This document shows, piece after piece, positions 5,510 to 11,461 of a DNA stretch of 11,461 bases. The translations under genes and the position numbers were made by a program. Within the stretch, counting starts at the first letter, position 1. Each line of letters starts with the position of its first letter. The DNA comes from Variovorax sp. (GTDB lineage: Bacteria > Pseudomonadota > Gammaproteobacteria > Burkholderiales > Burkholderiaceae_C). Where the stretch lies: the NCBI GenBank assembly GCA_028292835.1, contig JAQGLP010000250.1:1-11461 (forward strand). Direction: 5' to 3'. Under the pieces are notes generated by a model, which was not told where the DNA came from, did not search any database, and saw only the letters and a list, made by a program, of their open reading frames with translations.

Positions 5510-6382
5510 ATGGACTTCTCGCAGATCTTCAACATCGCTCAGCTGGCCAATGCCTTCGCACTGGCGTCGCTGCTCACCATTCTCGCCAGCGGCCTGGCGC
5601 TGATCTTCGGCCTGCGCGACGTGATGAATTTCGGTCACGGCGCGCTGTTCATGCTGGGTGCCTACCTGGGCTATACCTTCTCGGGCCTGCTTGGTTTCTG
5701 GGCGGCGCTGGTGGTCGTTCCGCTGCTGCTGGCGCTTCTGGGGGTGGCCTTCGAGTACGCGGTGATCAGACCGCTGCAGCACCGCTCGCACATGGATGTG
5801 GCGCTCGTCACCTTCGGCCTCGCGCTGGTGCTCAGCCAGGTTGTGATCAAGATCTGGGGCACCGCGCCGCTGCAGCTGGACGCGCCGGCATCGCTGGCCG
5901 GCTCGATCGATCTGTTCGGCCAGCAGTATCCGGCCTACCGGATCTTTCTGATCGCGGTGGGCTTCGGCACCTGCGTGGCACTGGCCGTGTGGCTGAAGTA
6001 CACGCGATCGGGCATGCACGTGCGTGCGGTCAGCCAGCAGCCGATGGTGGCGCGGATGATGGGCGTCAACACCGATCGCCTCAGCCTGCTCGTGGTGTGC
6101 ATGGGCACGGGCTTCGCCGGATTCGCCGGCGTGCTAGCCGGGCCCTACCTCTCGGTCGACCCCGCTATGGGCGGCAGCATTCTGATCAGTTGCCTCATCG
6201 TGGTCGTCATCGGCGGGCTGGGCAGCATTGGCGGGGCCATCGCCGCGGCCGTGATCTATGGCCTGATCCAGGTGATCGGCACGCTGGTATCGCCGACGCT
6301 GGCCGTGATGGCGCCATACCTGCTGCTGTTCTTCGTGTTGTTGTGGCGGCCGCAAGGGCTGGGACGTGGGAGGGTTGCCTGA
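5510..6382 (+). CDS. livH: Branched-chain amino acid-type ABC transporter permease, LivH family
   Basis: A 290-residue polytopic inner-membrane protein, one of two permeases of a HAAT-type importer. Hydrophobic segments fall at about 12-35, 43-60, 61-84, 96-116, 144-162, 191-213, 222-247 and 262-279. Family landmarks are MNFGHGALFMLGAYLG (39-54), the cytoplasmic coupling segment around RSGMHVRAVSQQPMVARMMGVN (residues 166-187), which contacts the ATPases, and VVVIGGLGSIGGAI (231-244). ATG 5510 has GGAG at 5501-5504, five bases upstream. An in-frame GTG at 5477 lies inside the preceding gene and is not preferred. Its stop shares one base with the livM start. The Liv name indicates family only. 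HAAT importers also carry aromatic acids, dicarboxylates, amides and urea, and the CoA-metabolism neighbours suggest an organic acid. Confidence 0.93.
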   Translation: MDFSQIFNIAQLANAFALASLLTILASGLALIFGLRDVMNFGHGALFMLGAYLGYTFSGLLGFWAALVVVPLLLALLGVAFEYAVIRPLQHRSHMDVALVTFGLALVLSQVVIKIWGTAPLQLDAPASLAGSIDLFGQQYPAYRIFLIAVGFGTCVALAVWLKYTRSGMHVRAVSQQPMVARMMGVNTDRLSLLVVCMGTGFAGFAGVLAGPYLSVDPAMGGSILISCLIVVVIGGLGSIGGAIAAAVIYGLIQVIGTLVSPTLAVMAPYLLLFFVLLWRPQGLGRGRVA

Positions 6383-7443
6383 TGGCCATCGTGCAAGGAT
6401 TCACCGCGGTCACTCCGCTTGCCTCGGGAGCGGCCGGCGGCAAGGCGCCGAGCCTGCTGAAGCCGGCCCTCGTCGTGGCCGTGCTCGTCGTGCTGGGCCT
6501 GTTCGTGCCCACCGTGGTCAAGAGTTCCTTTTACCTGGGACTTTTGATCAACGCGATCGTGCTGGGCATCGCGGCCCTCTCGATCGGCTTTCTGGCCCGC
6601 CAGAGCGGTCTCATGATGTTCGGCGCGGCCGCCTTCACCGGCGGCGCCACCTACCTGTTCGCGATCGCGGTCACCCACCTGGGCTGGAGCGCGATGACGG
6701 CGGCGTTCTTCACGCTGCTGGCGTCGACGTTCCTGTCGGCCCTGATCGGTGCGCTGGTCGTTCAGGCCCGGCCGCTCCCGTTCGCGATGCTGACACTGGC
6801 GCTGGCGCAGATGCTTCGCTCGATGGTGATGATCACCAACTTCCGGCCGGTGACCGGCGGCGATGACGGGCTGGCGCTGAACTTCGCGGGAAGCTTCTTC
6901 GGCCTGACCCAGGCCCAGCTGTCCAGGCCCGAACTCTTTTGGCCGGTGGCCTGGCTGGCGCTGTGCGGCGTGATGCTGCTGGCTTGGAGCGTGGGGCACT
7001 CGCGCACCGGCCGCGTGCTGCGTGCCATCCGTGCCAACGAGGAGCGGATGCGCTTTTCCGGCTTCAACACCTACGTGCCGCGCGTGCTCGCCTTCACGCT
7101 GTCGGGCTTCATCGCGGCCGTCTCCGGCTTGCTGACCGGGCTGCACACCGCATTTGCGTCGCCTGAATTGCTGGACTTCGTCACCGGCGGCCACGCGCTG
7201 GTGTCGACGCTGATCGGTGGCGTCGGCACCGTGGCCGGACCGGTGCTGGGCGCGCTGCTGTACGTCATCGGGCAGGACCAGTTCGGTGCCACCGGGCATC
7301 TGGAATTGCTTACCGGCCTGGCCGTGGTGCTGGTCATCGTGGCGTTCCCGGAGGGCATCATGGGCTTCATCCGCAACAACATGGCGAAGCTCTTCAGAAA
7401 GAGCGCTGCGCCGGCCTCGAAAGACAAAGATGCTGCGCGTTGA
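6382..7443 (+). CDS. livM: Branched-chain amino acid-type ABC transporter permease, LivM family
   Basis: A 353-residue second permease of the importer, pairing with LivH in the membrane. A roughly 27-residue hydrophilic N-terminal stretch precedes the first membrane segment (28-45). Further hydrophobic segments lie at about 51-72, 79-98, 103-128, 135-150, 185-204, 235-255, 268-296 and 308-322. Family landmarks are ARQSGLMMFGAAAFTGGATYL (72-92, split by helix breaks), TGGDDGL (158-164), the coupling segment GRVLRAIRANEERMRFSGFN (210-229) and STLIGGVGTVAGPVLGALL (275-293). GGGAGG at 6368-6373 is the ribosome-binding site for ATG 6382, whose first base is the last base of the livH stop. The charged tail KSAAPASKDKD is encoded partly in the 14 bases that overlap livG. 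The family is certain, the cargo is unknown. Confidence 0.93.
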   Translation: MAIVQGFTAVTPLASGAAGGKAPSLLKPALVVAVLVVLGLFVPTVVKSSFYLGLLINAIVLGIAALSIGFLARQSGLMMFGAAAFTGGATYLFAIAVTHLGWSAMTAAFFTLLASTFLSALIGALVVQARPLPFAMLTLALAQMLRSMVMITNFRPVTGGDDGLALNFAGSFFGLTQAQLSRPELFWPVAWLALCGVMLLAWSVGHSRTGRVLRAIRANEERMRFSGFNTYVPRVLAFTLSGFIAAVSGLLTGLHTAFASPELLDFVTGGHALVSTLIGGVGTVAGPVLGALLYVIGQDQFGATGHLELLTGLAVVLVIVAFPEGIMGFIRNNMAKLFRKSAAPASKDKDAAR

Positions 7444-8128
7444 AGACCTGAGCGTGGCCTACGGCAGCGTCAAGGCGCTGGAAGGCGTCAACCTCGAAGT
7501 CGCACACCGTGGCGTGCTGCATGGCGTGATCGGGCCGAACGGCGCCGGCAAATCGACACTGATGGACGCCATCACCGGGCGTCGCAAGCCGACGCGCGGT
7601 CGGGTCTTCGTCAACGGTCAGGACATCACGCACCAGTCGGTCGTGCAGCGCCGACGGCTGGGCATGTCGCGCTCGTTCCAGCGGACCAGCATCTTTCCCG
7701 GCATCCGCGTCGGTGAGCAACTGGAACTGGTGGCATCGCAACTCGGCGAAAGCGATCTCGCCGGCATCGTCGATACGCTGGAGCTCGGAGGCGTGTACAA
7801 CGAGATCGCGGACAGCATCGCCTACGGCGACCAGCGGCGAGTCGACATCGCGCTGGCCCTGGTGGGCCAGCCCATGCTGATGCTGCTCGACGAGCCCGCG
7901 GCTGGGCTGTCGACCAGCGAGACCATCACACTGTTCGAGCACCTGGCCGCGGTGGTACACAAGCGCAACGTGTCGGCGCTGGTGGTCGAGCACGATGTCG
8001 AGGCCGTCTTTCGCTTCTGCGACTCGATCACCGCGCTCGATCTGGGCAGGCTGCTGGCCCACGGCTCTCCGGCGCAGGTGCGAAGCGATCCCAAGGTTAT
8101 CGCCGCCTACCTGGGGACGGCCGCATGA
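7430..8128 (+). CDS. livG: ABC transporter ATP-binding protein, LivG family
   Basis: A 232-residue cytoplasmic ATPase of the importer. Walker A is GPNGAGKST (35-43), the Q-loop glutamine is Q84 in SFQRTSIF, the signature is AYGDQRR (131-137), which is the LivG variant of LSGGQ, and Walker B is LMLLDEP (150-156) with Glu155 as catalytic base. The switch histidine is His188 in VVEHD. At 232 residues it is shorter than E. coli LivG (about 255), lacking the usual insert between the Q-loop and the signature (here about 90-130). It starts inside the end of livM (14-base overlap, different frame), and its stop overlaps the livF ATG, so translation is probably coupled throughout. All ATPase motifs are intact, so it should be functional. 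Confidence 0.93.
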   Translation: MLRVEDLSVAYGSVKALEGVNLEVAHRGVLHGVIGPNGAGKSTLMDAITGRRKPTRGRVFVNGQDITHQSVVQRRRLGMSRSFQRTSIFPGIRVGEQLELVASQLGESDLAGIVDTLELGGVYNEIADSIAYGDQRRVDIALALVGQPMLMLLDEPAAGLSTSETITLFEHLAAVVHKRNVSALVVEHDVEAVFRFCDSITALDLGRLLAHGSPAQVRSDPKVIAAYLGTAA

Positions 8129-8820
8129 GCTTCATCGATGTCAAGGGCCTGCGGGCCGGCTACGGCAAGTCGGTGGTGCTGCGCGAGGTCGACCTGCAGG
8201 TCGACGAGGGCGAGGCGGTGGCGGTGGTCGGCAAGAATGGCGCCGGCAAGTCCACGTTGCTGATGTCCTTCTTCGGCGGCACGACCATCAGCGGCGGATC
8301 CATCGAAGTCGGTGGCGTCGCGCTCCAGAAGCTGCCCGCCTACCGTGCGGCCATGCAAGGCGTCACGCTGTCTCCGCAGGGGCGGATGATCCTGCCCCAT
8401 CTGACGGTGGGCGAGAACCTCCTGCTCGGCGCCGCCTGCAAGCGCAAGGGCCACTGGACGATGGAGTCGGTCTACAAGCTGTTCCCGGTGCTGCGCGAGC
8501 GGCGCGACAAGATGGGAACGCAACTCAGCGGCGGCCAGCAGCAGATGCTGGCGGTTGGCCGTGCGTTGCTGGGCAATCCGCGCGTGCTGCTGCTCGACGA
8601 GCCGTCCGAAGGCCTGTCGCCCGTGCTGGTCGACGAATTGGCCGATGTCTTCAACAAGATTCGTGCAGCCGGCACCGGCGTGCTGATGGTCGAGCAGCAC
8701 CTGAACCTGGTGCGCCGCGTCAGCCAGCGCTTCGTGGTCATGGCCAAGGGCGAAATCATCGACCGCGGCCGCACTGCCGACATCGATACCGAGCAGCATC
8801 GCGCCGCGTTGGCCTTTTAG
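8125..8820 (+). CDS. livF: ABC transporter ATP-binding protein, LivF family
   Basis: A 231-residue second ATPase, heterodimer partner of LivG. Walker A is GKNGAGKST (36-44), the Q-loop is SPQGRMILP (83-91) with the LivF-typical LTVGENLLLG following, the signature is LSGGQQQ (134-140), Walker B is VLLLDEPSEGLSP (154-166) and the switch histidine is His192 in VEQHL. The length fits LivF (about 235). ATG 8125 overlaps the livG stop as ATGA and is preceded by GGGGA at 8113-8117. A 24-base gap carrying a strong ribosome-binding site separates it from the binding-protein gene. Confidence 0.94.
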   Translation: MSFIDVKGLRAGYGKSVVLREVDLQVDEGEAVAVVGKNGAGKSTLLMSFFGGTTISGGSIEVGGVALQKLPAYRAAMQGVTLSPQGRMILPHLTVGENLLLGAACKRKGHWTMESVYKLFPVLRERRDKMGTQLSGGQQQMLAVGRALLGNPRVLLLDEPSEGLSPVLVDELADVFNKIRAAGTGVLMVEQHLNLVRRVSQRFVVMAKGEIIDRGRTADIDTEQHRAALAF

Positions 8821-8832
8821 ACGTTCTACAAG

Positions 8833-8838
8833 AAGGAG
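8833..8838 (+). promoter_or_regulatory. Strong ribosome-binding site AAGGAG for the binding-protein gene
   Basis: AAGGAG ends 6 bases before ATG 8845 and is the best Shine-Dalgarno in the window. It suits the usual need for more solute-binding protein than membrane components from one polycistronic mRNA. Confidence 0.7.
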
Positions 8839-8844
8839 ACCCTC

Positions 8845-10026
8845 ATGATCAGGAAGTTACTCGGCGTGTTGGCCGCGACTGTCGCCCTGCAGGGCGCCGC
8901 CCTGGCGCAGGAGGCCATCAAGCTCGGCGTGGTGAACATCGACACCGGGCCGTTCGCGGTCAGCGGTGCCTACGTGAACGACGGCGCGGCGTTCGCCGTG
9001 GAACGGCTCAATGCCCAGGGCGGCGCGCTCGGCCGCAAGTACGAACTCATCACGCAAAACCACGCGGGCACGCCGGCCACCGCCATCGCTGCAGCCAACC
9101 GGCTGGTGGAACAGCAGGGCGTATCGTTCTTCACCGGGCTGAACCCGTCGGGCACGTCGCTGGCCATCGCATCCAAGATGTCCGGCCTGAACGCGCTGTT
9201 CCTCGACGCCACGGCAGCATCGGACGACCTCACGGGCAAGAACTGCGGGCAGAACTATTTCCGTATCGGCATCACCGACGGCATGCAGGTCAACAGTCTG
9301 CGCGAGCAGACCAAGGCCAGCGGCGTCAAGACCTGGGACCTGCTGATGGCCGACATCGCGGTCGGCCATGACACCGCCAAGCGATTCACCGCCGCGATGC
9401 AGGAAAGCGGTGGCAAGGTGAACAGGACGCTGTTCGCGCCGATCACCGCGTCCGACCTCGGCAGCTACATCGCGCAACTGCTCGACAAGCCGGCCGAGGG
9501 CCTGCTCATGTACTACCCGTCGTCGGGCGGCATTGCGCTCATCAAGCAGCAGCAGCCCTTCAAGCTGATCGAGAAGTACAAGACCGTGGTGTCGGCTTCG
9601 ATGGTCAACGAGATCCTGATCGGTGCGCACGGCGATGCGAGCGTCGGCCTGTGGTCCGCGCAGAGCTATTTCTGGACCATGCCCGGCGAACGCAATGCGG
9701 CGTTCGTAAAGGCCTTCGAGGAGCGCTACAAACGCAAGCCGACCTACATCGACGCCGATGCCTACATGTCCTTCGAACTCGTGCACCAGGCCATCCTGAA
9801 GGCCAAGTCGGCCGAGGTTCCGGCCGTGCGCGCGGCGCTGGCGGGACTCAAGGCGAACACCGTGGTGGGCGAAGTCGAGATGCGCGCCGCCGATCATCAG
9901 TTGCTGCGTCCCCTTGTCGTTGTGCAAGCCGTCAAGGCCGGCCAAGGCAAGGGTGAGATCGTGATGAAGTCGATCGAGTCGACGGCGCAGATCGCGCCGC
10001 CGGTCAGCCCCGAATGCAAGATGTGA
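8845..10026 (+). CDS. Periplasmic substrate-binding protein of HAAT ABC importer (LivK-like)
   Basis: A 393-residue type I periplasmic binding protein. Residues 1-21 form a clear Sec signal peptide: positively charged RK at 3-4, a hydrophobic core, and cleavage after Ala-Leu-Ala (19-21). The mature protein begins QEAIKLGVVNIDTGPFAVSG, the standard first strand and ligand loop of this family. It continues with ALGRKYELITQNHAGTPATA (61-80), where family members rebuild the first lobe, and FEERYKRKPTYIDADAYMSFELV (291-313) near the C-terminus. Cys134 and Cys391 are the only cysteines and could form a disulfide in the periplasm. It sits directly after livF and before the acyl-CoA synthetase, so its ligand is probably the acid that enzyme activates. 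The ligand cannot be named from sequence: this branch is related to binders of aromatic and other organic acids as well as of branched amino acids. Confidence 0.93.
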   Translation: MIRKLLGVLAATVALQGAALAQEAIKLGVVNIDTGPFAVSGAYVNDGAAFAVERLNAQGGALGRKYELITQNHAGTPATAIAAANRLVEQQGVSFFTGLNPSGTSLAIASKMSGLNALFLDATAASDDLTGKNCGQNYFRIGITDGMQVNSLREQTKASGVKTWDLLMADIAVGHDTAKRFTAAMQESGGKVNRTLFAPITASDLGSYIAQLLDKPAEGLLMYYPSSGGIALIKQQQPFKLIEKYKTVVSASMVNEILIGAHGDASVGLWSAQSYFWTMPGERNAAFVKAFEERYKRKPTYIDADAYMSFELVHQAILKAKSAEVPAVRAALAGLKANTVVGEVEMRAADHQLLRPLVVVQAVKAGQGKGEIVMKSIESTAQIAPPVSPECKM

Positions 10027-10053
10027 GCGGCCCGCGCGACCCGAGGCAATGAG

Positions 10054-11461
10054 ATGCGGACGGACGACCTGCTGGGACAGGGTTTCGGCACGATCTCGGA
10101 ACTGATCCGCTCGCATGCTGCCCAAAGCCCGCGGCATCCTGCCCTGGTGCTCGACGGCCGCAGCCTCGACTACGCCGCCCTCGACCGTTGGATGGACCGC
10201 GTGGCGGTCGCACTGCAGCGGGACGGCGTGAAGCCGGGTGATGTCATCGCCATCAGCGCCGCGACTTCGCTCGAGTACGCCGCGGTGTTCCTCGGCAGCG
10301 TGCGCGCCGGCGTCGCCGTGGCACCCCTCGCACCCGATTCGACGCCGGCGGGCCTGGCCGCAATGGTGGCCGATGCCGGCGCGACGCTGTTTTTCCTCGA
10401 CCGGACAGTGGCGCAGTCGATGACTGGCATGGCCGACACCATCGCCTGCCGCCGGGTCACGCTCGACGATTCGGTTGCCGGCACCGCCTTGTCGGAGTGG
10501 CTCGCGCCATTCGGCGCCGTGCCGCAGGCGGTGGCGATCCAGCCCGACTGGCCCTTCAATATCATTTATTCGTCCGGTACCACCGGCACGCCCAAAGGCA
10601 TCGTGATGCCGTACGCCTTCCGTTGGGCGCAAGTGAAGCTGTTCGCGCACCTCGGCTACGGTCCGGACGCGGTGACGCTGGTCTCGATCCCGCTGTATTC
10701 GAACATGACGCTGTCGAGCTTTCTGCCGGCGTTGTCGCTGGGCGCCACCGTCGTGCTCATGCGCAAGTTCGATGCCGCCGGCTATCTGGCCTTGGCCGAG
10801 AAGTACCGCGTCACGCACAGCATGATGGTGCCGGTGCAGTTCCAGCGGATCATGGCGCAGGCGGACTTCGACCGCTACGACCTCTCTTCGTTCCGGATGA
10901 AATCCTGCGGCAGCGCGCCGTTCCCGGCGGGGCTGAAGGCCGACGTGCTGGCGCGCTGGCCGGGCGGCCTGATCGAGTACTACGGCATGACAGAAGGGGG
11001 CGGCGTGTGCGTGCTGCCGGCCCATGAGCGGCCCGACAAGCTGCATACGGTCGGAAAGCCGGCGCCGGGAAACGATATGCGCGTGATCGATGACGAAGGC
11101 CGCGAACTGCCGCGCGGGGAGATCGGCGAGATCGTCGGGCGTTCGGGCACCATGATGGTGGGCTACCACAACCTTCCGGGCAAGACTGCCGAGGCCGAGT
11201 GGTTCGACGCCGAGGGCCGGCGTTTCATCCGCAGCGGCGATACGGGACGCTTCGATGAGGACGGTTTCCTGATCCTGCTCGATCGAAAGAAGGACATGAT
11301 CATCTCGGGCGGATTCAACGTCTACCCCATCGACATCGAGAACGTGTTGCGAGCCCATGCGGACGTGGCCGACGTGGCGGTGTTCGGCGTGCCGTCCCTG
11401 CGCTGGGGCGAGACGCCGCTGGCCTGTGTCGTACCGCGCGACGGCGCCACCACGGCGGCGG
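10054..11461 (+). CDS. AMP-forming acyl-CoA synthetase/CoA ligase, 3'-truncated by window edge
   Basis: The first 469 residues of an ANL-superfamily ligase; the frame stays open to the last base, and roughly the last 40-60 residues are missing. It would convert the imported acid, ATP and CoA to acyl-CoA, AMP and pyrophosphate. Motifs in order: P-loop YSSGTTGTPKG (172-182), YGMTEGG (310-316), RSGDTG with ribose-binding Asp396 (393-398), and the hinge DRKKDMIISGGFNVYP (410-425). The second catalytic lysine (A10 motif) lies beyond the window. ATG 10054 is chosen by frame and by GAGG at 10043-10046, seven bases upstream; the ATG at 10049 is out of frame. It follows the binding-protein gene by 27 bases, so it probably belongs to the same transcript. 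The chain length or ring nature of its substrate is not readable here. Confidence 0.93.
   Translation, partial: MRTDDLLGQGFGTISELIRSHAAQSPRHPALVLDGRSLDYAALDRWMDRVAVALQRDGVKPGDVIAISAATSLEYAAVFLGSVRAGVAVAPLAPDSTPAGLAAMVADAGATLFFLDRTVAQSMTGMADTIACRRVTLDDSVAGTALSEWLAPFGAVPQAVAIQPDWPFNIIYSSGTTGTPKGIVMPYAFRWAQVKLFAHLGYGPDAVTLVSIPLYSNMTLSSFLPALSLGATVVLMRKFDAAGYLALAEKYRVTHSMMVPVQFQRIMAQADFDRYDLSSFRMKSCGSAPFPAGLKADVLARWPGGLIEYYGMTEGGGVCVLPAHERPDKLHTVGKPAPGNDMRVIDDEGRELPRGEIGEIVGRSGTMMVGYHNLPGKTAEAEWFDAEGRRFIRSGDTGRFDEDGFLILLDRKKDMIISGGFNVYPIDIENVLRAHADVADVAVFGVPSLRWGETPLACVVPRDGATTAA

Noticed and set aside
8857..11358. An 833-codon open frame on the minus strand, opposite the binding protein and the synthetase
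   Set aside because: It is antisense to two genes with unmistakable family motifs. Its translation is rich in Arg, His, Ala and Gly and shows no recognisable domain; such frames arise from strong GC bias at third codon positions.
1..11461. Mobile element, prophage, CRISPR or defence system
   Set aside because: No transposase, integrase, terminal repeats, repeat-spacer arrays or nuclease/helicase-type proteins were seen; the gene content and base composition are uniform and metabolic.

Overview
The window is uniformly GC-rich, with tightly packed genes all on the + strand. Several neighbouring genes overlap at start/stop codons (ATGA at 2750-2753 and 8125-8128, a 1-bp overlap at 6382, 14 bp at 7430-7443). 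Protein styles and gene content suggest a betaproteobacterium of the order Burkholderiales, perhaps Comamonadaceae. That placement is inference from sequence style; there is no rRNA or marker gene here. No tRNA, insertion sequence, CRISPR array or phage gene was seen.

Layout: (1) 1-1362 holds the 3' end of an enoyl-CoA hydratase/isomerase gene and a TesB-type acyl-CoA thioesterase, 3 bp apart. (2) 1363-1505 is an intergenic region with a plausible sigma70 promoter, an inverted repeat, a direct repeat and a 10-bp palindrome. (3) 1506-4497 is a probable operon of acyl-CoA dehydrogenase, APH-fold small-molecule kinase and nitroreductase-family flavoprotein. (4) 4498-4631 is a second intergenic region, locally AT-rich and full of nested dyads. 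(5) 4632-11461 is a probable operon of MaoC/hydratase-2-like protein, the complete set of a branched-chain-amino-acid-type (HAAT) ABC importer in the order LivH, LivM, LivG, LivF, LivK, and an AMP-forming acyl-CoA synthetase that runs off the right edge.

Taken together this reads as an uptake, CoA-activation and beta-oxidation-type locus for a carboxylic acid. LivK would capture the acid in the periplasm and LivHMGF import it. The synthetase would make the CoA thioester, and the dehydrogenase, hydratase and isomerase would process the acyl chain. The thioesterase would release CoA from an end- or dead-end product. A 3-hydroxyacyl-CoA dehydrogenase and a thiolase are absent from the window. 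The substrate cannot be read from the sequence.

The most interesting point is the translationally coupled pair of acyl-CoA dehydrogenase and APH-fold kinase, in the same locus as an acyl-CoA synthetase. This resembles the ACAD10/ACAD11 fusion proteins and the LvaA/LvaC pair of levulinate catabolism, where a 4-hydroxyacyl-CoA is phosphorylated and the phosphate then eliminated. A gamma-hydroxy (or gamma-keto) acid pathway fed by an ABC importer is therefore a testable hypothesis, not a conclusion. Two enzymes, the thioesterase and the MaoC-like protein, carry substitutions at normally conserved active-site positions.
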